DNA from: Ochrobactrum chromiisoli
GTDB taxonomy: Bacteria > Pseudomonadota > Alphaproteobacteria > Rhizobiales > Rhizobiaceae
NCBI RefSeq assembly: GCF_026241335.1
Contig: NZ_JAPHAV010000005.1
Span: 174,824 to 238,823, forward strand
Length of the DNA stretch: 64,000 nucleotides
Direction of reading: 5' to 3'
Numbering within the stretch: position 1 is the stretch's first letter; every line of letters starts with the position of its first letter. Under the pieces are notes generated by a model that saw only the letters and a list, made by a program, of their open reading frames with translations, searched no databases and was not told where the DNA came from. Below, piece after piece: positions 8,385-17,800 of the stretch. The position numbers and the translations under genes are program-made.

Positions 8385-9980
8385 TTATTCTTCAAGCCAA
8401 ATTTTTTCGGCCAGTCGATAGCCGCTCATGTCACCACCACCGGGAACGGATACATAGCCCTTCACTTTGCCGCTGGCTGCTGCAAGATTGTCGGTGAACA
8501 CAGGGATCAGCTCGCCACCATCGTCCACGATCAGCACTTGCATGTCGTGATAAATTTGTTTGCGCTTGGCTTCGTCAAGTTCAATACGGGATGCAGCAAG
8601 CAGTTTGTCGAATGTCTCATTGCTCCAGCCTGTTTCATTCCACGGAGCACCGCTTTGCAGCAGCATTGAAAGCATTGCATCGGCGGTTGGGCGCACCGAC
8701 CAGTTGGATGCCACAAACGGCTTTTTCAGCCAGACTTCATCCCAATAGCCATCCGATGGTACGCGCTCGACATCAATGGTAATGCCGGCTTTAGCCGCAG
8801 ATGCCTGATAAAGCTGGGCTGCATCTGCCGAACCGGTAAAGCCGTTGTCTGAAACGCTAAGTGGGATAGAACCAGAGAAACCTGATTTTTTCAGATGGAA
8901 CGCTGCTTTTTCAGGATCATAAGCGCGTTGCGGAATATCCTTTGCATACAAGGCGTTCCATGATGGGATCGGATGATCGTTGCCGACCGCACCCGTTCCG
9001 ACGAGCAGGCTTTTCTGCAGTTCTTCGCGGTCAATCGCATATTTGAGCGCAAGCCGCAGATCATTGTTTTTCAGAAGCTCGGAATCCGTGCGCATCGGAA
9101 AGCAATACATCGAATTTTCGGGCGTGCGTAAAATCTGAATGTCCGGACGCGCGCTCAGATGACTGACCATGCGTGGTTCGACCGCATTGATAATATGTGC
9201 CTGACCACTCATCAGCGCCGCCATACGTGCAGTCGTATCGTCCATTGCGATGGTTTCAACGGAATCGACATTTGCACGGTCCGGGTGCCAGTAATTCGGA
9301 TTGCGGCGCGTCAACGCGCGGATACCGGGCTGGAAATCTTCCAGAATAAATGCGCCAGTGCCAATGCCTTTATCGAAGTCTTCGCCATCCGGTCCGATGC
9401 CAAGGTGATAATCGACGAAAGCAGCCGGAAAATCGACATTGCCTGCATTCAGCGTGACGGTCACTTCATGCGTGTCCGAAGCAACAATATCGGTTACGGC
9501 GAGCAACACACCCTTGCCACCTGATTTGGTGTCGTCTCCCCGGTGATGATTGAGCGAATAAACCACGTCCTTTGCAGTGAGTTCTTTGCCGTTATGGAAT
9601 GTCACACCTTTGCGAAGGCGGAATATCCACTTGCTGGCATCTGCATTTGCTGGTTCCCAGCTTTCCACCAAAGCGGCCGTAAGTTTTCCGTCGGGGCCAA
9701 GTTCCAGCAATGTGTTGAAGAGCTGGAAGCCGACAGTATACATATAGGCCATTGTGTAGGATGCGGGATCAAGATGATCGGAACTTGATGCCGAATGCAT
9801 GGCGATTACCAGATTGCCGCCCTTGCGCGGCTGCATGTCCTGCGCGCGCGCCTGTGAGGGCAACAGCAAACCCGTAGCGGTCATTCCCATACCGGTTGCG
9901 ATAGCTGCACTGGCCGACATGCTGAGAAACTGGCGCCGCGAAGGCTGTAGAGAAATGATCGGGCTCTTCTGGTGAGACAT
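8385..9980 (-). CDS. ABC transporter substrate-binding protein, SBP family 5
   Basis: This 531-residue periplasmic binding protein is of the peptide/nickel/opine class. I chose the ATG at 9980, not the in-frame TTG at 10085, because it places a twin-arginine signal (SRRQFLSMSASA) near the N-terminus and an ARAQ cleavage site before the mature start. The mature part shows family features such as GTGAFILEDFQPG and LALKYAIDREELQKSLL. Tat export suggests folding before export. The ligand could be an oligopeptide or another small amine compound. The methyltransferase at the end of the operon hints at a methylated sulfur or nitrogen compound. Confidence 0.9.
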   Translation of the reverse strand: MSHQKSPIISLQPSRRQFLSMSASAAIATGMGMTATGLLLPSQARAQDMQPRKGGNLVIAMHSASSSDHLDPASYTMAYMYTVGFQLFNTLLELGPDGKLTAALVESWEPANADASKWIFRLRKGVTFHNGKELTAKDVVYSLNHHRGDDTKSGGKGVLLAVTDIVASDTHEVTVTLNAGNVDFPAAFVDYHLGIGPDGEDFDKGIGTGAFILEDFQPGIRALTRRNPNYWHPDRANVDSVETIAMDDTTARMAALMSGQAHIINAVEPRMVSHLSARPDIQILRTPENSMYCFPMRTDSELLKNNDLRLALKYAIDREELQKSLLVGTGAVGNDHPIPSWNALYAKDIPQRAYDPEKAAFHLKKSGFSGSIPLSVSDNGFTGSADAAQLYQASAAKAGITIDVERVPSDGYWDEVWLKKPFVASNWSVRPTADAMLSMLLQSGAPWNETGWSNETFDKLLAASRIELDEAKRKQIYHDMQVLIVDDGGELIPVFTDNLAAASGKVKGYVSVPGGGDMSGYRLAEKIWLEE

Positions 9981-10408
9981 GCTTTGCACTTTGACGCTAG
10001 AGGTCTTCAATAGGGGTTTATAAGTCTTGTTAATCCCATTGGAGACAATCCTCAACAAGCAATAAATAAAATAATTGCACACCAAAAATAGAATAATATT
10101 CTAATGTCTTTGCGCGTCGTGAGGTTTCGTTAAGTTTCGCCTCGTAGGAGCCGTATCATGGCGAGCGCGTGCAACTTATCGATTTGCTGCGCACAGTCGC
10201 CATTGAAGTACGAATAAAGCCGGGATTGATCTTGTGGCGTAACGTCAGGGCTTTATGGAGGGCTTGCTCTTCATTCTTCGGGCATTCAGGACTGATACGG
10301 CGCCCCAATGTCTTGAAAGTCACCGCACCTGTTGAAGCTGGAGATAGCTCGCAACGATCTGCTTACGCATATGCGGATCCAAAGAGCATCGTATTGTTAC
10401 GTTTATTA
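9981..10408. other. Intergenic region upstream of the ABC operon
   Basis: These 428 bases lie between the binding-protein gene start and the end of the diguanylate cyclase gene; both are on the minus strand. The operon promoter should be here, within an AT-rich patch around 10050-10105. I saw no SAM riboswitch-like fold and no convincing gene. The 81-codon plus-strand frame at 10169 has no recognisable features. Confidence 0.45.
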
Positions 10409-11566
10409 TCATAAAGGCTCTGCGATCCTGGTTACGTCACGGCCTGAAGATTTTGCATCGTAAAGAGCCTTATCGGCGCTATTCCATATGACATCAAATT
10501 CTGCACGTGTATTTACATGCCCACTGCAAATACCAATACTTATGGTAAACGGTACTGCCCGCCCACGATGTCTAAATGGGTCTTCGGCAAGTTTTTTGCG
10601 CAACTCCTTGCATTGCTGCTCACTGGAAATCGATGACTGCCCGGGAGCTAAAATCATGAATTCTTCACCGCCGACCCTCGCCAGCAAATTATCGTTCGAA
10701 AATGTATCTTTTATAAGCTCTGCACAATGTTTTAAAGCAGCGTCACCGACGGCATGGCCATAAGTGTCGTTTATCCGCTTGAAGTAATCGATATCGATCA
10801 TGATAACGGAAACCAGACCGGAATAAGTTTTTCCTGCGCCCGGATTGGCGACCGTCTCAATGCTCCATCTATTAAGAAGCCCAGTCAGGGGATCACGCAG
10901 CGCTATCTCACGCAGATTGTTCATGCTGCGCTCATAAGCGATCAACAGGGAAAAAGCGCCACTCGCGCCAATATGGATTGCGGCAGCAATGAGATTGAGT
11001 TGCAAAAAAATATCGGCAGGCAACAACGATTCCATGGATGGTTCGAAGAACCAGCCCTGGAGTGCGCGCAAGAAGGAAGAAATTATGAGAACAGCATAGC
11101 TGGCGATCAACCCCCATTTCGATTTCAAAACTTCCCGTTCGGTGGCGATTGACCATATAATTGCGAGGATCTGTATCGATATGAGCAGATTTATGATGCC
11201 AAAAACTGTGCTGTTGCCCAGCAGCGGCCAGGATATGAAGGTGAAAATTGCAGCCAAAGGCAGCAGTGTCATCTTCACCAATGAAGTCGAATGATGAAAA
11301 AACTCGCGGATGGCAATCCACCGAAAACAAAGACCAACAAACAGCAGTAAATTAGGAAAAAAAACATCAGCGGTACTTCCGCCAATTTCCTTTGAGAAGA
11401 TGAAAAATGCAACAGCGAAAATAATATTCGATGTCACCATGTATAGCCAGTAATAACGGTCCCTCCTTTCAAGTCCCGCAAATGCGAAGGCAATCGCAAA
11501 AACCACAAGCCAAAGTGCATTGATTGTGAAGAGTGTCTGCTGATTTAATTCCATTATTGCAGACAT
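10409..11566 (-). CDS. Membrane-bound diguanylate cyclase (GGDEF)
   Basis: This 385-residue protein makes cyclic di-GMP. The N-terminal half (about 10-205) has six to seven hydrophobic helices forming a membrane sensor of unknown type. The GGDEF domain follows, with DPLTGLLNRW, the Mg/GTP stretch MIDIDYFKRINDTYGHAVGD, and GGEEF as the active-site motif. The RxxD product-inhibition site five residues before GGEEF is absent (SNDN instead), so feedback inhibition through that site is not expected. I prefer the ATG at 11566 because AGGA lies 7 bases upstream; the longer frame to 11590 has no ribosome site. Confidence 0.9.
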   Translation of the reverse strand: MSAIMELNQQTLFTINALWLVVFAIAFAFAGLERRDRYYWLYMVTSNIIFAVAFFIFSKEIGGSTADVFFPNLLLFVGLCFRWIAIREFFHHSTSLVKMTLLPLAAIFTFISWPLLGNSTVFGIINLLISIQILAIIWSIATEREVLKSKWGLIASYAVLIISSFLRALQGWFFEPSMESLLPADIFLQLNLIAAAIHIGASGAFSLLIAYERSMNNLREIALRDPLTGLLNRWSIETVANPGAGKTYSGLVSVIMIDIDYFKRINDTYGHAVGDAALKHCAELIKDTFSNDNLLARVGGEEFMILAPGQSSISSEQQCKELRKKLAEDPFRHRGRAVPFTISIGICSGHVNTRAEFDVIWNSADKALYDAKSSGRDVTRIAEPL

Positions 11567-12708
11567 TGTCTGTTCCTGAAGTTCATACATTTAAAGCGGT
11601 TGCGACGGCGCAATTCCAGATTATTCAGGCTCGAGCTTTCCGAGTCTACGATACAGCTCTGCCCAATTGCCAATGTTTGCCAAAGCTCTTCTAGAACATC
11701 GCCAAGGGTCCAGTTTCTCGTGAACGTTTGCGATCAGCCGTTCCGGCCCGCTCAACAGCGCATCGCGCAAGCACACGGCACGGGCCTATAACTGCAACAA
11801 TATTCCCGACAAACTGAATCATTGGCCTCTGGGGATAGGATGCAAAGGTTTGACCGCGCCGAAAACCGACAATCCACGTTTTAAGAGTGGTTAAAAACAT
11901 GCGCGTTACCGTGGTTGTCTGAGCTCGGGGAACAGGAAGAAATGTATTTTCGAGGTTCACTGCTCCTTGAACATTCCAGGTTGCAAGAGATTTCCCTTCA
12001 GCCAAATCCGTAACGCTGGAGAGCAAAGAACTAGTTGGAACATTCATGTGCATTAAGTTGAAATCCAATTTTCTAAGCGCATCAAATATTAGCAGATTTT
12101 TAAATATAGTGCAGTCTTTTTGATCAATTGCATTTTGGCTTATCTAATTGTTTCGAAAAGATAAAATCATCTTTTCAAAACAAATTTTCTTAAGAATCAA
12201 TATAGAAACGTAATTTTATGCGACTCAACAAAAGAGTTAGACCGTTATGACCGGGGACCAAGTGATGCAAATCGGCGCAACGTTGTTGGCAAATGAATAG
12301 CGTTGCTTGCGCCGATTGGATGTTTGTTCAACTGTTTCGTGTAAAATACGATTGATTTGACCTGGTCGCCCCTTCTTGAACAGCGGAGGTTAATTTTTTT
12401 CTTACTTCTCAAGGTATTAATCTGGATTTACACGTTGGAGCTCTATTCAGATATAGTTGACATCGCCGTCCTGCTCACTTTCGATTATGTCGAGAATTTC
12501 ACGACACGCATATAGAGGCTTCGGGCAAGACGCAATTCGCCCAAAATGCTAGATGCGATTAGCTGGATGCGCGCCAGTGGAATTCATGAGTGCGGTATCA
12601 GAACGCGCTGAAAACCACTGTGCCATGATCGGAAAGCCACTGAAGCGGACAGATGAAGAGACAACAGACGTTATCCTTGATGTGCCAATCTATTTAACAA
12701 CTTGGCAC
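11567..12708. other. Gene-poor, partly AT-rich region
   Basis: About 1.1 kb has no gene I can support. The stretch around 12060-12250 is clearly richer in A+T than its surroundings. On the minus strand, roughly 11630-11800, a short open frame ends in a protein-like tail (ELYRRLGKLEPE), which may be the remains of a lost gene; I do not recognise it. A palindrome at 12270-12317 is listed separately. Confidence 0.45.
12270..12317. repeat. Inverted repeat, 11-bp arms
   Basis: AATCGGCGCAA (12270-12280) is matched exactly by TTGCGCCGATT (12307-12317), with a 26-base centre. There is no T tract, so it is not a normal terminator. It could be a small palindromic element, a regulator site or the stem of an RNA. 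Confidence 0.55.
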
Positions 12709-12960
12709 TCATTTCACTTGCAGGTCTGCCAGATTGTTCTCGACGGCGGCGATATTCAGTTCAAGCTCGGCGATCTGTCGAAGGATGTTTTTATTCGGCA
12801 GGTCGTCACACTCCGCAGCTTCTGTGAGAAGCTTTCGTTGCTCGGCCTGCAAAATGTCAGAAAGTCGTTTGAAACGCTTCACAAGCGATTGATCGTCTGA
12901 TGAACTCAATGGATTTTCCTTTTTTATTTTCCCGACTACATCTGCAAGCCAATGCGACAT
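12709..12960 (-). CDS. Small hypothetical charged protein
   Basis: This 83-residue frame begins at the ATG at 12960 and is rich in Lys, Glu and Leu, with a likely coiled-coil or helical stretch in the second half (LRQIAELELNIAAVENNLADL). The composition looks like a real soluble protein, but I recognise no family and see no strong ribosome site. An overlapping plus-strand frame (12553-12900) is less protein-like. It stands alone in a gene-poor region. Confidence 0.4.
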   Translation of the reverse strand: MSHWLADVVGKIKKENPLSSSDDQSLVKRFKRLSDILQAEQRKLLTEAAECDDLPNKNILRQIAELELNIAAVENNLADLQVK

Positions 12961-13225
12961 TGCAGACTGGAGCGTCTGAAATTGGAAACAACCCGCGTCA
13001 TGCGCGTGCGCTGCAGGGTTGTCGAAGGTTAGACGATCAGACGCGCTCGATACGTGTCTCACCTTCTATATTCTTGTTGTTGATTTGCATATGGCCATTG
13101 TTTGTTCGCGGCACTTACGTAAAAATCTAAATCAAAACGTTTATACAATAGTATAATGCCTTGTTTGCCCTTGTCGAGAGGGCATTGCATTCATCTGTGT
13201 TGTGATGTCGCGAGCGTCTGCCCGC

Positions 13226-13280
13226 AACGTTGGCCCAGATTAAAAAGGGGCTGGCAGGCGCAGATGAAAGGGCCAACGTT
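13226..13280. repeat. Inverted repeat, 10-bp arms
   Basis: AACGTTGGCC (13226-13235) pairs with GGCCAACGTT (13271-13280) around 35 bases that contain a loose internal repeat (CAGATTAAAAAGGGG and CAGATGAAAGGG). It lies in the otherwise empty stretch 12961-13433, about 150 bases downstream of the lactonase gene. It shares the core GCAACGTTG with the other palindrome region near 12277. Confidence 0.5.
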
Positions 13281-13433
13281 TATTCAAAACGCTGGCCGGT
13301 CCGTTGCTTTCGGCTTGTGAATGCGATCAAGGAGCGATGAAATTATGCTTCAAAGAGATTAAAATGCACTCGAAAAGCCAAAAGCGCGATATATGTTTAA
13401 AAGCATAGGCAAGAAGGCCATAAACTTTGATCT

Positions 13434-14354
13434 TTATGGATGCTGTGCGCCCGTGACGGTCAGATAGACCGCATAGAGTGACTTCGTCGCGGTAATAAAA
13501 AGCCGATTACGGCGAGGGCCACCAAAGGTGAGATTGGCAACTGTCTGCGGCGTCTTGATCTTGCCGAGAAGTTTGCCTTCCGCTGAGAAGCAATGCACAC
13601 CGTCGCCTGCACTGGTCCACAGGTTGCCGTCCGTGTCGAAGCGGAAACCATCTGGCAGACCATTATCAATCGTGCAGAAAACCTTGCCACCGGTTACGCG
13701 CTTGCCATTGTCCACGACATCGAAAACCCGGATATGACGCGGCGCCTTTTCGTCGTGGCTATAGGCGCTGTCGGCGACAAAGAGTTTCATTTCATCGGGC
13801 GAAAAGGCGAGGCCGTTTGGCTGCACGAAATCCGTGATAACCGCCGTTAACGCACCGCTTTTCGGATCAAGCCGATAGACATTGCGAGTTGGCTGTTCGG
13901 GATCAGCTTTATAGCCTTCATAATCCGCCATAATGCCGTAGGTCGGATCGGTAAACCACACCGTGCCGTCAGAACGCACGATCACGTCATTGGGCGCGTT
14001 GAGCTTCTTACCCTGATAGCTGTCCGCAAGCACGGTGATACTGCCGTCCAGTTCTGTGCGGGTGACACGGCGTCCGCCATGTTCGCATGAAACCAGCCGT
14101 CCCTCGCGGTCGCGCGTATTGCCATTGGCAAAATTTGAAGGTTGGCGGAAAACAGAAACGCCGCCGTCAGGCACCCAGTGCAGAATACGCTGGTTAGGAA
14201 TATCGCTCCAGAGCAGGCAATTCAGATCGCCAAACCAGACCGGACCTTCGGCCCAGCGACAATCGCTGTAAAGTTCATCAAGATCCGCGCTTGATACGAT
14301 CAGATTCTTAAAGCGTTCGTCGTGAATTTCGTAAATCGAAGGATGCTGAGACAA
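13434..14354 (-). CDS. SMP-30/gluconolactonase family sugar lactonase
   Basis: This 306-residue six-bladed beta-propeller of the SGL family opens sugar lactones to the acid. Metal-site candidates are the Glu in RWAEGPVWF, the Asn in NAPNDVIVRSDG and the Asp in GLPDGFRFD. Repeated DG-W blade motifs are seen (SDGTVWFTDPTYG, TDGNLWTSAGDG). No signal peptide is visible, so it acts in the cytosol. It is the last gene of the sugar ABC operon, 24 bases after the second permease gene, which suggests that the imported sugar is oxidised to a lactone by a dehydrogenase encoded elsewhere. Confidence 0.88.
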   Translation of the reverse strand: MSQHPSIYEIHDERFKNLIVSSADLDELYSDCRWAEGPVWFGDLNCLLWSDIPNQRILHWVPDGGVSVFRQPSNFANGNTRDREGRLVSCEHGGRRVTRTELDGSITVLADSYQGKKLNAPNDVIVRSDGTVWFTDPTYGIMADYEGYKADPEQPTRNVYRLDPKSGALTAVITDFVQPNGLAFSPDEMKLFVADSAYSHDEKAPRHIRVFDVVDNGKRVTGGKVFCTIDNGLPDGFRFDTDGNLWTSAGDGVHCFSAEGKLLGKIKTPQTVANLTFGGPRRNRLFITATKSLYAVYLTVTGAQHP

Positions 14355-14378
14355 GGAAATAACTCCGGGGAATGTTGT

Positions 14379-15326
14379 TTAACGCTCTGGTCTGCGGCTG
14401 CTGGCAAGGAAAATCACCGCAATAATGGTCAATCCCGTAAGGACCAGACGAACACCGGCACCGAAGCCATAGGTGTTGAGCATCGAGACGATGAGGAACA
14501 TGAAGAGAGCGGCACCCCAAATGCCAGGGATGTTGGAATCGCCACCGGCGACGGCTGTGCCGCCGATGATGACCACTGCAATCGACATCAGGAGATATTC
14601 AGCACCCATATTGAGTGCGGCACCGCCAGAAAAACAGGCAAGCAGGAAGCCGCAAAGCGAAGCCAGAACCGCGCAAAGTAAATAGGTGACGAAGCGTGTT
14701 CCATCGACCGGAACGCCTGCCATACGTGCGGCAAACGGGTTTTGCCCGATGGCCGAAATCCAGCGACCATAAATGCTTTTCTTGAGAAGTACCCAGCCAA
14801 GGACCGACAGAATTAGCGCCACGATTGCAACATTGGGAATGCCAAAAACGGAAGAGGTGGTGAACTGAGCCAGAACTTCCGGTGGCTTTACGCGCAAGCC
14901 GCGATTGCTCCAGATAGCGGTCGACTGGATGAGGAAACTCATCGACAGCGTTGCGATAATCGGCGGAATACGCAGCAGCTTGATCAGCGCATAATTGCAG
15001 ATGCCAATGCCAAGACCGATCAGCAACGCGACTGCAAGTCCCGCCAGGATCATGCTGTCCTGCGAATCCATCAGTTTCAATGCCAATGTTGCAGCAAGGG
15101 TCATGGTGGCAGGAACCGAGAGATCGATATTGCCGGGTCCGAGCGTGATCACGAACATCTGCCCGAGGCCGACAATCACCGAAAAGGATGCGAAGGTGAA
15201 GGCTGCATGTGACAATCCTCCGGCACCCGCACCACCGGTAAACAAGACGGTGATGATCCAGACCGCGATGGTTGCGATGAATGACCAGATCCATGGGCGG
15301 CTTGTAAGAACGGAGACAGCGCTCAT
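14379..15326 (-). CDS. Ribose-type sugar ABC transporter permease (second)
   Basis: This 315-residue inner-membrane protein of the RbsC/BPD_transp_2 class has eight to ten hydrophobic helices. The GPGNIDLSVPATMTLAA stretch and the C-terminal IGGTAVAGGDSNIPGIWGA motif are typical of the family. It overlaps the preceding permease gene by 4 bases. Two different RbsC-like permeases suggest a heterodimeric channel, as in several rhizobial sugar importers. Confidence 0.92.
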   Translation of the reverse strand: MSAVSVLTSRPWIWSFIATIAVWIITVLFTGGAGAGGLSHAAFTFASFSVIVGLGQMFVITLGPGNIDLSVPATMTLAATLALKLMDSQDSMILAGLAVALLIGLGIGICNYALIKLLRIPPIIATLSMSFLIQSTAIWSNRGLRVKPPEVLAQFTTSSVFGIPNVAIVALILSVLGWVLLKKSIYGRWISAIGQNPFAARMAGVPVDGTRFVTYLLCAVLASLCGFLLACFSGGAALNMGAEYLLMSIAVVIIGGTAVAGGDSNIPGIWGAALFMFLIVSMLNTYGFGAGVRLVLTGLTIIAVIFLASSRRPER

Positions 15327-16264
15327 TGCTTATTCCCCTTACGATCGAGGCGGTTGAGGAAGAGGCGAAGTGCAAGCACGAGGATGAGGATTCCGCCTTG
15401 CGCACCAATCTGCCAGTCGGGCGAAATGCGCATGAAAGAGAGGAATGAACCTGCGAGCGTGAGCGTCAGCGCACCAATGACAGCGCCAATCGGTGAAATG
15501 CGGCCACCGACAAATTCGCCGCCGCCCAGAATGACACCGGCGATGGAAAGCAGCGTATAGCGCAGCGCAATATTGGCATCTGCCGAGGTGGTCAGCCCTA
15601 CAAGCGCGATACCGGCAAGCACCGCAAAAAAGGCTGCAAGCGCATAGGTTCCGGCGCGGATTGCGGTGATCGACCAGCCAGCGCGCTCAATGGAACGTCC
15701 ATTGCCGCCAGCACCACGCATCAGCACGCCAAAGGTCGTGCGCATAACGATGAAATGCGTGACAACGGCAATCAGAATGCTTGCGACAATCGCCATGGGT
15801 ATAAATGGCGGTTTTGTGGTCATGATCCAGCGTGCCCAGTCCGGCGCCTGGCCGCCGGGTGAGGGCAGCAGCAGAACTGCAAGACCACCCCAGACGAACG
15901 ACATTCCGAGTGTGACGACGATAGATGGCAGATTGCGCAGATGGATGATGGCACCGAGTGCCGCATAGGCTGCAATCGCTGCGGCAAGGATCAGAACGCC
16001 GATGATGGGATCCGTGTTGAGATAGGTCGCAGCCACGCAGACCACAAAGCTCACGAAGGTTCCCATCGAGAGGTCAAGATCATTGACCGCCATGATGAGC
16101 ATCTGCGCAATTGTTGCCAGCGCAATCGGCACCGCGAGATTAAACAGCAGGTTGAGGCCGGTATAGCTCATGGCACGCGGCTGCATGTAGAAAACAGCAG
16201 CCAGCAGCAAAGCGAGCGAGAAAACCGGCGTTAACAGGCGAAGGGATGAGGCCGAGAGGCGCAT
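15323..16264 (-). CDS. Ribose-type sugar ABC transporter permease (first)
   Basis: This 313-residue RbsC-class permease has the NDLDLSMGTFVSFV motif after the second helix and the GVILGGGEFVGGRISPIGAVIGA loop near the C-terminus. It starts one base into the stop of the ATPase gene (overlap at 16264) and overlaps the second permease gene by 4 bases, so the three genes are tightly coupled. Confidence 0.92.
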   Translation of the reverse strand: MRLSASSLRLLTPVFSLALLLAAVFYMQPRAMSYTGLNLLFNLAVPIALATIAQMLIMAVNDLDLSMGTFVSFVVCVAATYLNTDPIIGVLILAAAIAAYAALGAIIHLRNLPSIVVTLGMSFVWGGLAVLLLPSPGGQAPDWARWIMTTKPPFIPMAIVASILIAVVTHFIVMRTTFGVLMRGAGGNGRSIERAGWSITAIRAGTYALAAFFAVLAGIALVGLTTSADANIALRYTLLSIAGVILGGGEFVGGRISPIGAVIGALTLTLAGSFLSFMRISPDWQIGAQGGILILVLALRLFLNRLDRKGNKQ

Positions 16265-17724
16265 TATTCGTGTCCTCCCTCAAAAGATGCAGCAAGCACG
16301 TTCTTTTCCGTGATTTCGTCGCCGACAAGTTCTGTCACGATTGCACCGTCGCGGAAGACATAGACACGATCGCACAATTCGATCTCGTCCATTTCGGTGG
16401 AATACCAGACAAAGGTGCGGCCATTTTCAGCTTCATGGCGCAGGATTTCATAGACTTCCTGCTTGGTGCCGACATCGACGCCACGCATAGGGTCGTCCAT
16501 CAGGATGGCATCGGCAGTGGTAGCAAGCGCACGGGCAAACAGCACTTTTTGCTGATTGCCGCCGGAAAGCGACAGGATGCGATTGCCCACATCCGGTGTG
16601 CGGATCTGGATTTTGTCTTTCCATTGTGCGCCGAGCTGATCTTCGCGGCTCTGATCGACAAGCTTCAGCGATGAGAGACGATCAAGCGAACCGATGGTGA
16701 GGTTGTGCAGGATGCTCCAGAGCGGAAACGTGCCGTTAAGGCTGCGATCACCCGCCACGAAAGCGATTTCGCAATTGCGCGCAGGCAACCAGTTTGGTCG
16801 GCGGGCATAATAAAGATCAAGCAGCATTTTTGTCTGGCCATGACCGGCAAGCCCGGCAAGGCCGATCACCTCACCTTTGAAAGCCTGAAACGGCTTGCTG
16901 TCATTGGCGCGCTTTTTTGCAGAGAGAACGACGGTGCCTGGCGTGTGCGCTTTTGCTGTGCGACGCGCCGCCTTTTCGCGTTCGACGCTACCCATCGCTT
17001 CGACAAGGCTGCGATTGGTGAAATCGCTTGCTGCGCGATTGGCGACAACCTTGCCGTCCTTCATCACAACGATGCGGTCGGAGGTTGAGAGGATTTCTCC
17101 AAGCATATGCGAAATGAGGATCACCGATCCACCCGTGCCGACAAAGCGACGGACATAGGCCATCAGCTGCGCGGCAATGCCTGCATCAAGTGAAGAGGTT
17201 GGTTCATCAAGAATGACGAGTTTTGGCGCTGTGCCGGGTGCAGTGAAGTTGATGGCGATTTCAACCATCTGGCGTTCGGCAATGGACAACTCATCAACGG
17301 TCGCGGAGCAATCGATCTTGTGGCCGGGAAAAATCTCGCTGAGCTTGTTTGCTATGAGATCAACAGCCTTGCCGCGCCAGTTGGCACCCGCAAGGTCGCG
17401 CTGCATGATGCGGACATTTTCGGCAATTGTCAGATTGGGGAAGAGCGACAGCTCTTGAAAGACGCAGCGCACGCCATGCTTACGTGCAGTCGCCACACCA
17501 TGACCCGCTTCGCCGTGATAGGTGAGGCTGCCTTCATGTGGGCTAAGGCCACCATTGATGACATTGACGATCGTGGATTTGCCAGCACCATTATGGCCGA
17601 CAAGTCCGATACATTCGCCTTTATGGATCACAAGTTCGGCGCCATCGAGTGCCTTTACCGCACCGAACTGCACGCGGATATTGCGTGCGACGACGACCTC
17701 GCTTTTGTCGATTGAATTTGCCAT
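16264..17724 (-). CDS. Ribose-type sugar ABC transporter ATPase, two NBDs
   Basis: From the ATG at 17724 this is a 486-residue RbsA-like protein; the upstream extension of the frame reads like non-coding sequence and runs into the gap before the binding-protein gene. NBD1 has Walker A GHNGAGKST and Walker B LVILDEPTSSLDA. NBD2 has the usual degenerate P-loop (GLAGHGQTKML, lacking the GKS/T), the signature LSGGNQQKVLFARAL and ILMDDPMRGVDVGTK. This one-active-site arrangement is normal for the family. The sugar is unknown. Confidence 0.92.
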   Translation of the reverse strand: MANSIDKSEVVVARNIRVQFGAVKALDGAELVIHKGECIGLVGHNGAGKSTIVNVINGGLSPHEGSLTYHGEAGHGVATARKHGVRCVFQELSLFPNLTIAENVRIMQRDLAGANWRGKAVDLIANKLSEIFPGHKIDCSATVDELSIAERQMVEIAINFTAPGTAPKLVILDEPTSSLDAGIAAQLMAYVRRFVGTGGSVILISHMLGEILSTSDRIVVMKDGKVVANRAASDFTNRSLVEAMGSVEREKAARRTAKAHTPGTVVLSAKKRANDSKPFQAFKGEVIGLAGLAGHGQTKMLLDLYYARRPNWLPARNCEIAFVAGDRSLNGTFPLWSILHNLTIGSLDRLSSLKLVDQSREDQLGAQWKDKIQIRTPDVGNRILSLSGGNQQKVLFARALATTADAILMDDPMRGVDVGTKQEVYEILRHEAENGRTFVWYSTEMDEIELCDRVYVFRDGAIVTELVGDEITEKNVLAASFEGGHE

Positions 17725-17752
17725 GCACTCGAACTGTATTGGAGATGAGGGA

Positions 17753-17780
17753 GGGGCAGGCGTGAGACACGCCCACCCCC
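17753..17780 (-). other. Intercistronic hairpin after binding-protein gene
   Basis: A GC-rich stem of GGGG-x-AGGCGT with ACGCC-x-CCCC around a 5-base loop lies in the 76-base gap between the binding-protein and ATPase genes. No T tract follows on the minus strand. Such hairpins often protect the binding-protein message so that it is made in excess. Confidence 0.5.
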
Positions 17781-17800
17781 TGGGAGATAAGGTGATGAGG

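Noticed and set aside
9981..10200. SAM riboswitch before the methyltransferase-containing operon
   Set aside because: Sought because of the methionine link, but no conserved core or matching stems were visible.
12553..12900. 115-codon plus-strand frame
   Set aside because: Overlaps the more protein-like minus-strand ORF at 12709-12960; no motifs or ribosome site.
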